The notes under the pieces: model-generated | Told to the model about the DNA's origin: nothing | What the model saw: only the letters and a program-made list of their open reading frames with translations | Databases searched by the model: none | Part shown: one piece after another, positions 8,111 to 16,112 of the stretch | Numbering within the stretch: the stretch's first letter is position 1 | Layout of the letters: the number at the start of each line of letters is the position of its first letter | Assembly (NCBI GenBank): GCA_947454235.1 | Contig: CANGIY010000022.1 | Coordinates: forward strand, 1 to 50,465 | Direction of reading: 5' to 3' | DNA length: 50,465 bases | DNA from: Chitinophagaceae bacterium | Lineage (GTDB): Bacteria > Bacteroidota > Bacteroidia > Chitinophagales > Chitinophagaceae | Translations under genes and position numbers: made by a program

Positions 8111-9574
8111 CTATTCAGTTCCTGTTTCCTCCTGCACTTTGTTCAAAACATCTTTTAAAGCAGCATCAAGGTCGTTTGCAGCCTTATCAAGTTGTGGAAA
8201 TATTTCATCCATATATTCAATTTTATCGTCGTAATATTCTCTGACAATCAACGCCCCGGTAATACGTGTGAGCGGTTCTCTGATTTGATGTGCATTGTAA
8301 GATATGAGTTCTAATAAGTTCTTGTTGGTTTTAGTGAGCGACCTGGTCAGGTGTGCAAACTGAAACGCAAGGAACAACGCCATGGAAACCGGCATCACCA
8401 TTACAACGCACACAATAAGCCCCATAAAAATCTTACCCAGTGGGTGGGTAGCTAAATCAGCATCATTGATACCGAAATGAATTTTCACGACTGAAAATAT
8501 CATCACAAATACAACGAACAACAACAAACCCAACCCTAATATTCGCGCACCGGCTATCTTTTTCCGAATTGCTTTGATGGTGAGTGCAATGGCTTCAATG
8601 CTAACTGCAAACAGGTTTAGTGCAAAGACGAGTTCACTAATAGGAGGAAAAATAACGGACAGTATTAATGCCATAATTGATGTTCCTACAAACACTTTGA
8701 AGCGTAGCTTTTTCTCAGAAAACAATGAATTAATAAACCCCGTCAAAGCTATGCCATTCAGCACTTTATAACTGAATTCAAGGTACTTCAAAACCCTTTC
8801 AAATGAAGGGTCATTGATTGTTTTTCCGATATATGGCACCATAAATGCCAGCACCATACTCAGGCAAAACAAGCTAAAATAAAGGTCGGCGTACTTGATT
8901 TTTATGTAGAAAAAGATGAATAGGTGAGCAAATGCCAAAGCAAGAAAAACACCTACCATCACAAAAATCAAGATTGTAAAAAACACTGTCTTTGTGTGAT
9001 CGGCAGCCATGATGGTGCTTCCTAAACCCAACTTGACTGAAACACCCGACTGCAACTTACCCCATGAATTGTAATCTTCAACAACATGAGTATTCAGATA
9101 CCTGATGGATAAAGTATGCAACCCTGCCGAAAAACCATTTAAAGGAAGTGGCATCTCCTGAGGGTTAAATTCTACGTAAAATTTTATTGACGTGCGACCA
9201 TATTTTTGCACCAACTTACCATCAACAAACACATCAGCAGCACCATAATCGACCATTTGCAGCGCGAAAGGAACTCCTGCAACATCTGAATCTACCAAAA
9301 AATGAAAATCAAGAATCAAGTAGTGATTCTTCATTTCTTGTCCAATCTTTTTGTACTCAGGCATGGGTAGCTTTGAATCGAGGATATCTACCTTTTCACC
9401 GGTAGTATCAAAAAAAGGCACTAGCGAGCATGAAAATAACGAATCAATGTATACACCTGTTGAATGTGTTGATAAAAATTGTTGATTAAAAACCGTAGGC
9501 GCAGCAAACAACTTCGTGGCAAGCACTACAGCCAAAAACAACCCAATTGAAAATATTTTTTGCAAACCTGCCAT
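8111..9574 (-). CDS. 7TM sensor with histidine-kinase DHp but no ATPase domain
   Basis: A 487-residue membrane sensor. An N-terminal signal peptide is followed by an extracytoplasmic beta-rich region (about residues 25-190, 7TMR-DISMED2-like), then about seven hydrophobic segments (about residues 195-405) as in 7TM-DISM receptors. The cytoplasmic end carries a histidine-kinase H-box, ISYNAHQIREPLTRITGAL, with the phospho-acceptor-type His at 429, and a second helix up to residue 475. The protein then stops: there is no HATPase_c domain with N, G1 and G2 boxes, and the next gene lies only 47 bp away, so no hidden frameshifted kinase domain exists. It may be phosphorylated by another kinase, pair with one, or be a degenerate receptor. 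No response regulator is adjacent. The domain reading is firm; the function is not. Confidence 0.75.
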   Translation of the reverse strand: MAGLQKIFSIGLFLAVVLATKLFAAPTVFNQQFLSTHSTGVYIDSLFSCSLVPFFDTTGEKVDILDSKLPMPEYKKIGQEMKNHYLILDFHFLVDSDVAGVPFALQMVDYGAADVFVDGKLVQKYGRTSIKFYVEFNPQEMPLPLNGFSAGLHTLSIRYLNTHVVEDYNSWGKLQSGVSVKLGLGSTIMAADHTKTVFFTILIFVMVGVFLALAFAHLFIFFYIKIKYADLYFSLFCLSMVLAFMVPYIGKTINDPSFERVLKYLEFSYKVLNGIALTGFINSLFSEKKLRFKVFVGTSIMALILSVIFPPISELVFALNLFAVSIEAIALTIKAIRKKIAGARILGLGLLLFVVFVMIFSVVKIHFGINDADLATHPLGKIFMGLIVCVVMVMPVSMALFLAFQFAHLTRSLTKTNKNLLELISYNAHQIREPLTRITGALIVREYYDDKIEYMDEIFPQLDKAANDLDAALKDVLNKVQEETGTE

Positions 9575-9699
9575 TGTAGAAATATGTTACAATATACCAT
9601 AAAAGAACCATACCCTGCTACATATCAACTGATTATTTTGCAATCAAAACAAAATAGCTTCATTGAAAAATATTCCATGTTGCTACACTGATATTTTTC

Positions 9700-9707
9700 T
9701 AATTTTG
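9700..9707 (+). promoter_or_regulatory. -7 promoter element (TAATTTTG)
   Basis: Perfect TAnnTTTG 19 nt before the ATG of the DsbA/FrnE-like gene. A GTTG at 9679-9682 is a poor -33 candidate (17-nt spacing). Confidence 0.5.
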
Positions 9708-9726
9708 GCACCGAAGCAGTTGTATT

Positions 9727-10518
9727 ATGAAGCGATTGATTTCCATTGTTTTACTGAGTGTCACCATATTTCCGGTATTGGCAGTAACCAAGAAAACGGT
9801 AAAAAAAGCTGCACCCAAAACTCAAAAAATCAAAAAAATGAAAGTAGATATCTGGAGCGATGTAATGTGCCCATTCTGTTATATTGGCAAACGTCAATTT
9901 GAAAAAGCATTAAGCCATTTCCCGTATAAAGACTCGGTAGAAATTGTATGGCATAGTTTCCAGTTAGACCCGGAAATGAAAAGCGACGGATCGAAAGATG
10001 TCTATACATATCTTGCTGAAAGAAAGGGACAGACACGCGATTGGTCGGTAAAAATGCACGAGAATGTAGTGAACATGGCAAAGAATGAAGGCCTGCACTA
10101 CCGTTTCGATATTGCCAAAGTCGCCAACTCATTTGATGCGCACAGGCTTGGTCATTTTGCAAAATCAAAAAATAAAGGCAACGAAATGGAAGAGGCTCTG
10201 TTCAAGGCTTATTTCACTGAAGGAGCCATGATTAGCGACCACCATACACTTGCAAAACTGGCATCTACTATTGGACTTGATTCCAATGAGGTACTTAAAA
10301 TGCTTGCCACAGATCAGTTTACTAAAGAGGTACATGCCGACATTGATACTGCTGAAAAAATAGGAGTTTCAGGGGTTCCATTTTTTGTTTTTGACAATAA
10401 ATATGCCGTTAGCGGCGCACAAGGCTCTGAGACTTTCTCCAAAGCATTAAACCACCTTTATCAAGAAATTCAAGCCAATCAGAAAACAGTATGTAAGCCG
10501 GGCGAAGAGTGCAAATAA
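9727..10518 (+). CDS. DsbA-family thiol oxidoreductase, FrnE-like, exported
   Basis: A 263-residue protein of the DsbA-like thioredoxin fold, FrnE/2-hydroxychromene isomerase-like subgroup. The core begins MKVDIWSDVMCPFCYIGK with the redox pair Cys48-x-x-Cys51 and continues through the helical insertion to the cis-proline strand GVSGVPFFVFDNKYAVSG, a FrnE hallmark. Unlike typical cytoplasmic FrnE proteins there is an N-terminal signal-like segment (MKRLISIVLLSVTIFPVLA) followed by a Lys-rich linker (residues 22-37), so periplasmic location is likely. An internal ATG at 9838 (Met38) would give the classical cytoplasmic form, but the -7 element lies properly before the first ATG. The C-terminus adds a second Cys pair, VCKPGEECK. 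It ends 1 bp from the convergent GNAT gene. Its partner thiols are unknown. Confidence 0.83.
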   Translation: MKRLISIVLLSVTIFPVLAVTKKTVKKAAPKTQKIKKMKVDIWSDVMCPFCYIGKRQFEKALSHFPYKDSVEIVWHSFQLDPEMKSDGSKDVYTYLAERKGQTRDWSVKMHENVVNMAKNEGLHYRFDIAKVANSFDAHRLGHFAKSKNKGNEMEEALFKAYFTEGAMISDHHTLAKLASTIGLDSNEVLKMLATDQFTKEVHADIDTAEKIGVSGVPFFVFDNKYAVSGAQGSETFSKALNHLYQEIQANQKTVCKPGEECK

Positions 10519-10519
10519 G

Positions 10520-11044
10520 CTATTGCATTGCGTTCCAGTCTTCTCTTAGTATGGCGTATATATATTCGTCAATTATAATGCCGTTCTTTATCATGCTTTG
10601 CTTCAATATTGCCTCAAGTTTTAATCCACTTTTTTGAATCACTTTTTGTGACGCACTATTTGAAGGGAAAGGAATCGCATAAATTCGATTAATATCAAAA
10701 TTTTTGAAGCCATAATCAATTATAGACTTTAGCGCAATCGTGGCATAGCCGCGCCCCCAGAAGGGTTCTCCCACCCAATACCCTACTTCAGCACTTATGC
10801 GGGAAATATCTTCTTTCGGAAACACACCTACAGAGCCTATTGCTTCCCCATCAACGTCAATGGCAAAAACTTTTGTAGGATTATCGCCGGATACACGTTT
10901 AATAAAATTTTCCGCATCGGTCAATGTGTACGGATAGGGAAACATGTCGCGCATGTTATCGAAAATCTTCTTGTTGTTGGCGTATTTCGTTAAAGAATCT
11001 ACATCAGATTCAGTCCATTGGCGCAACGATACATTTTGGCTCAT
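10520..11044 (-). CDS. GNAT family N-acetyltransferase (RimJ/RimL-like)
   Basis: A 174-residue acetyl-CoA-dependent N-acetyltransferase. The fold markers are visible: N-terminal LRQWTESDVDSL, the central AEVGYWVGEPFWGRGYATIAL strand and acetyl-CoA pyrophosphate-binding loop (x-G-R-G-Y-A), and the C-terminal NSASQKVIQKSGLKLEA helix typical of the RimJ/RimL/Acetyltransf_3 group. These proteins acetylate ribosomal protein N-termini, antibiotics or small amines; the substrate cannot be told here. It is a single gene on the minus strand with a -7 element (TATCTTTG) 24 nt upstream, and its stop codon is 1 bp from that of the convergent DsbA-like gene. Cytoplasmic. Confidence 0.85.
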   Translation of the reverse strand: MSQNVSLRQWTESDVDSLTKYANNKKIFDNMRDMFPYPYTLTDAENFIKRVSGDNPTKVFAIDVDGEAIGSVGVFPKEDISRISAEVGYWVGEPFWGRGYATIALKSIIDYGFKNFDINRIYAIPFPSNSASQKVIQKSGLKLEAILKQSMIKNGIIIDEYIYAILREDWNAMQ

Positions 11045-11068
11045 TGATTAGTCATTTTTCACTCATTC

Positions 11069-11076
11069 CAAAGATA
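11069..11076 (-). promoter_or_regulatory. -7 promoter element (TATCTTTG)
   Basis: Perfect TAnnTTTG on the minus strand, 24 nt before the GNAT ATG. Confidence 0.5.
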
Positions 11077-11112
11077 GGGATAATGAATGATCTATCTAGC
11101 TAATAGAAATGG

Positions 11113-12198
11113 CTAAAGTTCAATAAAATGAAGATCGGCACCTGCACCAAACGCTGTTTGAACCCGCTCTTTGTGGGTATCAGTAATTATCACTTGCCCG
11201 AAAGATTCGTGAGTAATCATTTTCAACAAAGCTGTTAAACGCGACTGGTCGAGCTTTTCAAAAACGTCGTCCAACAGAAGGATTGGTTTGTGTTTTAAAT
11301 GGTCTGTGATATAACGGAACTGTGCCAGCTTTAAAGCAAATAAGAAACTCTTCTTTTGCCCCTGCGACCCAAATTGTTTGAGCGACTGACCATCTAATTG
11401 AAACTGAAAATCATCGCGGTGTATGCCTCTGTTGGTTCGTTGTAATCTCAAATCTTGGTCAAATCCATCAGCAATCAGCCTTGAAAAATCTTTTTGGTAC
11501 AAATCTGAACTATGCTGAATGTCAATTATTTCTGCACTGCTGCTTAAAGTGGCATATAGTTCGTTCACGACAGGTAAAAAAATTTGAAGGAAGGCACTTC
11601 GTTGTTTGAATATTTCAGTACCTGCCTTAACAAGCTGCATGTCGTAAAACTCAATTTCGCCTCTATCAATCTGCCTACCGGGTACCTGGAGTTTCAGCCA
11701 TGCATTGCGCTGTAACAACACCTTTTGATACAATAGTAAATGTTCAAGATAAATTAAATCAGACTGCCCTAGAATCGAGTCAATCCACTTTCTTCTGAGC
11801 TCTCCACCACCATTTATCACTTCGATATCATCGGGCGCTATCATTACCGCTGAGTACTTTCCGATGTGATCTGTGGCTTTTTCTACAACAGCATCGTTCA
11901 GGAAAATTTCTTTTTTACCTGCTTGCCATTTGCACGCCACTTTTGAATGAATTTTTGCTTTTTCAAAAAAACCTTCCAATCTAAAGCCGTCGGTAGTGTG
12001 CTGGGCTATACCTTGCTGCTGCGAGGTGAAATAGCTTTTGGTATAACATAGGTAATAAACCGCATCTAACAGATTGGTTTTACCCGTACCGTTTTTTCCC
12101 GTAATACAGGTAATTTGATTGGGAAACAAGAATGTATTGACAGTATAATTACGGTATTGTGCCAGCGTAATTTTGTCGAGCTGCAACGATGGGGTCAT
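11113..12198 (-). CDS. recF: DNA replication and repair protein RecF
   Basis: SMC-like ATPase of 361 residues that, with RecO and RecR, loads RecA at single-strand gaps. Walker A GKNGTGKT is at residues 34-41, followed by the RecF-typical NLLDAVYYLCYTKSYF. The signature region GSQGQKKSFLFALKLAQF and the Walker B ILLLDDVFEKLDQSR are near the C-terminus, and IHRDD before the signature is also conserved. Length is normal. Its ATG overlaps the stop of the upstream flavoprotein gene by 4 bp (12195-12198), so it is translationally coupled to it and transcribed from the promoter at 13367-13374. This is away from dnaA/dnaN, the classical recF location. recO is found 19 kb away in this window. Confidence 0.96.
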   Translation of the reverse strand: MTPSLQLDKITLAQYRNYTVNTFLFPNQITCITGKNGTGKTNLLDAVYYLCYTKSYFTSQQQGIAQHTTDGFRLEGFFEKAKIHSKVACKWQAGKKEIFLNDAVVEKATDHIGKYSAVMIAPDDIEVINGGGELRRKWIDSILGQSDLIYLEHLLLYQKVLLQRNAWLKLQVPGRQIDRGEIEFYDMQLVKAGTEIFKQRSAFLQIFLPVVNELYATLSSSAEIIDIQHSSDLYQKDFSRLIADGFDQDLRLQRTNRGIHRDDFQFQLDGQSLKQFGSQGQKKSFLFALKLAQFRYITDHLKHKPILLLDDVFEKLDQSRLTALLKMITHESFGQVIITDTHKERVQTAFGAGADLHFIEL

Positions 12199-13343
12199 AC
12201 TCGACTTTGAATGAAATGTCTGAATCTTTTAGAACGGGCAAGGAAAAAGACTAAATCAAGCAAGAATGGCATTTTTGAAATGAACCTTTGTGTTTTCAAA
12301 CTCTGTTGAAGTCCATTTACAATGTTCACCTGCAATGCATCTCTGTACGATTGCATGAAAGAATCGCTGAAATTATTGCTTTTGAAACACCTAAGCACTT
12401 GCTCACCGGCAAGCTTTGCACTTACAACCGCATTCCCAATACCTGTTCCTGAAAGTGGATTGGATAATGCAGCGGCATCACCCACAAGCAAAAAACGTTC
12501 GCCACAACTTATGCCCATATCAGGACCTAATGGCACCCCAAACCCTTCAAGTGGGTGTGTTTCTACTGCGTTTTCGAACTTCTTTTTCAGTATGTCTGAC
12601 TCAATAAAGTAATTTTTGAATTCGTCTTTCAGACTTAGCTTATTCTTAGAGATATTATTAGACAACAGTCCAAAACCCACATTTGCCTCACCACCGGAAA
12701 CAGGGAAAACCCACAGGTAGTTAAAACGGTTGCGAGTATTAAAAAACACTTCTGCTGTATCGGGGCTCAAACCTTCAATATTTGAATAGTAAGCTCTTAC
12801 TGCGCCGAGGTATTGTTCTTTGTTTACGGTTTTTGATGCGAAAGTTTTTGCAACTATCGAATGTGCACCATCAGCACCTATCACCATTTTACCGGTAAAT
12901 TGTTGGGTGCCATCGGTAGTTTCAATTACTACTTTGTTGTCTTTTATTTCAGGTTTACCAAGTGCGATTCCGGTTTGAATGTAAGTATCAGTTTTTGACT
13001 TAACCGTGTTCAGTAAATAATTATCTAAATCAACGCGCTTGCACGTGTAAGAAGCATTTTGCCATGAAAAATCAAGTACTTGTTCTTTATAGTGAACCTT
13101 TGTTTTTTTCAAAACCAGTGTCTTACTAAAGCCAGTAAAATCACTTGTAAAGCCGGGCAATATTTCTTCCAGTGTTTCTACTGCTTTTTTATGCATTAGT
13201 TCACCACATACCTTATCCCGAGGGAATTCTGCCTTGTCGAGCATAGCTACTTTTAGTCCTGAGTTTCTCAAAAACAAAGCAACAGTGCAACCGGCAGGAC
13301 CAGCACCCAAAATCAACACATCAAATTCCCTAATCGCCTTCAA
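12195..13343 (-). CDS. geranylgeranyl reductase family FAD oxidoreductase
   Basis: A 382-residue flavoprotein. The N-terminal Rossmann motif DVLILGAGPAGCTVALFLR binds the FAD ADP moiety, and FPRDKVCGELM is the conserved substrate/FAD loop of the geranylgeranyl reductase family. GADGAHSIVAK and GERFLLVGDAAALSNPLSGTGIGNA give the second and third FAD motifs. Family members reduce prenyl chains or hydroxylate aromatic and menaquinone-like compounds; the substrate is not certain. The start is a TTG at 13343: no in-frame ATG precedes the Rossmann motif, and the -7 element at 13367-13374 leaves a short leader that contains only this start. It is followed by recF with a 4-bp overlap. Confidence 0.82.
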   Translation of the reverse strand: MKAIREFDVLILGAGPAGCTVALFLRNSGLKVAMLDKAEFPRDKVCGELMHKKAVETLEEILPGFTSDFTGFSKTLVLKKTKVHYKEQVLDFSWQNASYTCKRVDLDNYLLNTVKSKTDTYIQTGIALGKPEIKDNKVVIETTDGTQQFTGKMVIGADGAHSIVAKTFASKTVNKEQYLGAVRAYYSNIEGLSPDTAEVFFNTRNRFNYLWVFPVSGGEANVGFGLLSNNISKNKLSLKDEFKNYFIESDILKKKFENAVETHPLEGFGVPLGPDMGISCGERFLLVGDAAALSNPLSGTGIGNAVVSAKLAGEQVLRCFKSNNFSDSFMQSYRDALQVNIVNGLQQSLKTQRFISKMPFLLDLVFFLARSKRFRHFIQSRV

Positions 13344-13366
13344 ACGAACAAATTCTAATTCAAATG

Positions 13367-13374
13367 CAAAATTA
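13367..13374 (-). promoter_or_regulatory. -7 promoter element (TAATTTTG)
   Basis: Perfect TAnnTTTG on the minus strand, 23 nt before the TTG start of the flavoprotein-recF operon. It fixes the start, since a longer N-terminus would begin before transcription. Confidence 0.55.
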
Positions 13375-13446
13375 AACCTTTTACTCCTAAAGAAAATTGA
13401 TATAACTCATATTCTGATTGAAGCTTAAAAATGTAATAGCCAAAAC

Positions 13447-13478
13447 ATTGGCGAATTAGTAAGATACCGCTAAATTTG
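13447..13478 (+). promoter_or_regulatory. promoter with -33 and -7 elements
   Basis: TAAATTTG (13471-13478) is a perfect -7 element, with ATTG (13447-13450) 20 nt upstream as -33 (3 of 4 bases of TTTG). It is the best two-part Bacteroidota promoter in this region, 19 nt before the ferredoxin ATG. Confidence 0.65.
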
Positions 13479-13497
13479 CGCTACAAATTCTACAATT

Positions 13498-13848
13498 ATG
13501 GCGATTAAAATTACTGACGAGTGTATTAACTGTGGTGCTTGCGAACCGGAATGTCCTAATAATGCAATTTATGAAGGTGGTGTTGAGTGGGCAATTGCTG
13601 ATGGTACTTCTGTAAAAGGTGCTTACATATTAATGGATGGAAGCAGTGTTGACGCTGAGGCAAGTAATGCACCGGTAAGCGTTGATACATATTATATTGT
13701 ATCATCAAAATGTACTGAATGCCAGGGGTTCCATAGCGAGCCTCAATGTGCTGCTGTTTGCCCGGTTGATTGTTGCGTTTCTGACGAACAATATCAGGAA
13801 ACGGTAAAAGAACTGATGGATAAAAAGGAGCGACTTCACCTCGCTTAA
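13498..13848 (+). CDS. 2[4Fe-4S] ferredoxin (YfhL/Fdx-like)
   Basis: A 116-residue dicluster ferredoxin. The first cluster motif is CINCGACEPECP (Cys9, Cys12, Cys15, Cys19). The second has the widened spacing C-x2-C-x8-C-x3-C (Cys72, Cys75, Cys84, Cys88), typical of the YfhL/Alvin-type ferredoxins. About 50 residues between the clusters are longer than in YfhL and contain a Ser/Ala-rich beta insertion (residues 25-68). Extra cysteines follow the second motif (DCCV). It carries electrons in the cytoplasm; the partner is unknown. A good promoter lies directly upstream and a strong terminator 21 bp downstream, so it is a monocistronic unit. Confidence 0.9.
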   Translation: MAIKITDECINCGACEPECPNNAIYEGGVEWAIADGTSVKGAYILMDGSSVDAEASNAPVSVDTYYIVSSKCTECQGFHSEPQCAAVCPVDCCVSDEQYQETVKELMDKKERLHLA

Positions 13849-13869
13849 TTTTTTTAGATATTATTTACT

Positions 13870-13894
13870 GCCGGGTACTCCCCGGCTTTTTTTT
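13870..13894 (+). terminator. terminator touching the rdgB start codon
   Basis: GCCGGG (13870-13875), loop TACTC, CCCGGC (13881-13886), then eight T's (13887-13894). The next base is the A of the rdgB ATG. It ends the ferredoxin transcript and could attenuate rdgB. Confidence 0.85.
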
Positions 13895-14467
13895 ATGAAA
13901 GAACTAGTAGTTGCCACTAACAACCCCGGTAAGCTCAAAGAAATCAGGGAGATTCTTGAAGGCTTCACAATTTTATCACTAAAAGACATTGGGTTTACAC
14001 AGGAAATTGACGAACCGTTTGAGACTTTTGAAGAGAATGCATACGCTAAGGCAAAAGCGATTTTTGACTATTGTGGGAAAAACGTAATCTCAGACGACAG
14101 CGGTATTTGCGCCAATGCACTTGGCGGAAAACCGGGAGTACACAGTGCCCATTATAGTGGAACCAGAAACGATGAAGAAAACCTACAGTTTTTAATTGAA
14201 AACCTTAGCCTTTATACAGATAAATCAGCCTACTACATTGCGGTCATTTGCCTGATTGAAAACGGACAGGCAAAATACTTTGAAGGCAGGTGCAACGGAG
14301 TAATCATTAACGAGAAAAGAGGCTCAAATGGCTTTGGGTACGACCCTTCTTTTGTGCCGAACGGATACTCTAAAACCATTGCAGAACTCACTCCAGAAGA
14401 GAAGAATAAAATAAGCCATAGGGGCAAGGCACTGGAAAAGTTAGTGGTATACCTGGACACACAATAA
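13895..14467 (+). CDS. rdgB: XTP/dITP diphosphatase (RdgB/Ham1)
   Basis: Ham1-family house-cleaning nucleotide pyrophosphatase of 190 residues, which hydrolyses XTP, dITP and dHAPTP to monophosphates and keeps abnormal purines out of DNA. The start ELVVATNNPGKLKEI, the Mg2+/substrate region SDDSGICANALGGKPG, the GVHSAHYSG turn and the GSNGFGYDPSFVP and SHRGKAL motifs are all present and in order, so the gene is intact. The ATG at 13895 aligns with the family N-terminus and there is no alternative start. Oddly, the ATG is directly preceded by the T-tract of a strong terminator, leaving no room for a promoter between them. Confidence 0.95.
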   Translation: MKELVVATNNPGKLKEIREILEGFTILSLKDIGFTQEIDEPFETFEENAYAKAKAIFDYCGKNVISDDSGICANALGGKPGVHSAHYSGTRNDEENLQFLIENLSLYTDKSAYYIAVICLIENGQAKYFEGRCNGVIINEKRGSNGFGYDPSFVPNGYSKTIAELTPEEKNKISHRGKALEKLVVYLDTQ

Positions 14468-14511
14468 AAATTTGTGTGTTTCAACATGCAATTCACACTA
14501 TTTTACCTGAA

Positions 14512-14519
14512 TATATTTG
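14512..14519 (+). promoter_or_regulatory. -7 promoter element (TATATTTG)
   Basis: Perfect TAnnTTTG 75 nt before the T9SS protein ATG. One of two candidate promoters for this gene. Confidence 0.35.
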
Positions 14520-14526
14520 CCTCAAT

Positions 14527-14559
14527 TTTGTTTTTTCAGTTTAAAATTCCTTAACTTTA
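14527..14559 (+). promoter_or_regulatory. two-part promoter for T9SS surface protein
   Basis: TTTG (14527-14530) followed after 21 nt by TAACTTTA (14552-14559, one mismatch to TAnnTTTG). It leaves a 30-nt A-rich leader before the ATG at 14595, typical of strongly expressed Bacteroidota genes. Confidence 0.5.
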
Positions 14560-14594
14560 CACCAAAAAATCAAACTTTAAAAATCAAAAAGAAA

Positions 14595-15995
14595 ATGAAG
14601 AGATCACTTTTACTCGTCTCAGCTATTTCACTCAGTATTGCAGCAAGTGCTCAAAGCACAAGAGTTATGCAACCTGAACATGTTGTAGAACAATCGGCGA
14701 AAATGAACCCTACCGTTGCGAAAAAAGGGCTTAACGAAATCAACAAATACTACCATGATTACAACGCAATCCATGGTACAAGAGGAAAAGGAACTACTGC
14801 TACTTCAAGGTGGTATTCTTACGGTTACTACTATGATTCAATGTTAGCTAACACTTCTACTTACGGAGCTGACTTAGCTTTGGGTCAAATTTGGAGAGAT
14901 ACTTCAGCTACATGGCCTGATGGTTCTCACAACACATTCGTGTCAATGGGAACTGGTTTCGACCCTGTATTCAGAGGTTTCATCGATCCTACTTATTATG
15001 ACACAATGACTCCGGTTCAAGTTGTATCACGTTCTGACAACTATACAATTGACTCAGTAGCTGTTTGGGGTCTTTATTTCTTCAATCCGGCTAAATCATC
15101 TGTTCGTGACACTATCAAATTGACTCTTTGTCATGGTAACGACTTCACAACTAACGGTGTTGGTTTAACTGGTTTCCCTGGTGCAACTAACACATGGATT
15201 TCTAGCTTCGGTTTGTCTTCAACTGATACGTTGATTTCTACTATCCTTAGCTACGATTCAACAGTTAACGTTCCAACTGGTACTGGCGTTCAGACTTTCA
15301 ACATTATCCCTTCTTTCGGAGATACTTTGTCTAACGGTTTCTTCTACAAAGTAATCCCAGTTACAGTTAACGTAACTTCAGGTGAGATTGTAGGTGCTGC
15401 TGAAACTTTCCACACTGGTGATGCTGCTTACCGTGCAAACGATTCAGTTTTCGGTGTAGCTAACACTGTATTCAATGTTTACCGTCCATTGTTGTCGTAC
15501 AAATTACAAAACGCTTCAACTCGCGCGGCTGACTTCCCAACTTACACTCGTGGTGACTACAACCAAGGTCAATTCAAACGTCTTCCTAACTTCAGTAACG
15601 GTTGGGGTGATATCCACGTTCCTGAGTGGGCTTGGTCTACTTCAGCTGGTGGTTCTTCTTTGCAAAACGTATTCATCGACTTCCACGTTACATGTAACAC
15701 TTGTCGTTTGACTAACACAGAAATCTCTAACGTTTACAACACAATTGGTAACGTTAATGCATTCCCTGTTCCAGCTAACAACGAATTGACTGTTTCTTTC
15801 GATTTGAAAGCTACTGCTGACGTTCAAGTTATTGTTTCTAACATCAATGGTAAAGTAATTGGTGTTCAAAACGTTAACAACGCTAAAGCTGGTCAAGTTA
15901 CTTTCAACACTTCTAACTTCGCTACAGGTACTTATTTGTACACTATCGTTGCTAACGGTGAAAGAATGACTAACCGCGTAACTGTTGCTCACTAA
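14595..15995 (+). CDS. T9SS-exported surface protein, highly expressed
   Basis: A 466-residue secreted protein with a signal peptide (MKRSLLLVSAISLSIAASAQ) and a C-terminal type A sorting domain of about 75 residues: NAFPVPANNELTVSF, IVSNINGKVIG, then FATGTYLYTIVANGERM and a TNRVTVAH end. The middle is a Thr/Ser/Asn-rich beta protein without catalytic motifs I recognise. I start at ATG 14595; longer readings upstream lie before the signal peptide. Codon use differs sharply from the neighbours: GCT, GGT, ACT, AAC, TTC, GTT and CGT dominate and rare codons are missing, which suggests translation selection for very high expression. It is followed by a strong terminator. Its role could be a surface adhesin or structural coat protein; this is inference. 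Confidence 0.85.
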   Translation: MKRSLLLVSAISLSIAASAQSTRVMQPEHVVEQSAKMNPTVAKKGLNEINKYYHDYNAIHGTRGKGTTATSRWYSYGYYYDSMLANTSTYGADLALGQIWRDTSATWPDGSHNTFVSMGTGFDPVFRGFIDPTYYDTMTPVQVVSRSDNYTIDSVAVWGLYFFNPAKSSVRDTIKLTLCHGNDFTTNGVGLTGFPGATNTWISSFGLSSTDTLISTILSYDSTVNVPTGTGVQTFNIIPSFGDTLSNGFFYKVIPVTVNVTSGEIVGAAETFHTGDAAYRANDSVFGVANTVFNVYRPLLSYKLQNASTRAADFPTYTRGDYNQGQFKRLPNFSNGWGDIHVPEWAWSTSAGGSSLQNVFIDFHVTCNTCRLTNTEISNVYNTIGNVNAFPVPANNELTVSFDLKATADVQVIVSNINGKVIGVQNVNNAKAGQVTFNTSNFATGTYLYTIVANGERMTNRVTVAH

Positions 15996-16023
15996 TTGTA
16001 AGCAATTAAATACTTTGAAAAAA

Positions 16024-16050
16024 GGGTGGCGTTTATCGCCACCCTTTTTT
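16024..16050 (+). terminator. strong intrinsic terminator
   Basis: Perfect 8-bp stem GGGTGGCG / CGCCACCC (16024-16031 and 16037-16044), 5-nt loop, then six T's. It ends the T9SS surface protein mRNA. Confidence 0.9.
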
Positions 16051-16112
16051 GTTTCAAAACAAAACTCTATTATTGCACACTCATTTTTTTACTGTTGTAA
16101 ACCGTTTTGCTG

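Noticed and set aside
15642-15992. 116-codon antisense ORF within the T9SS protein gene
   Set aside because: A by-product of the strongly biased codon use on the plus strand; Ser/Val/Thr/Asn-rich with no signal or motif.
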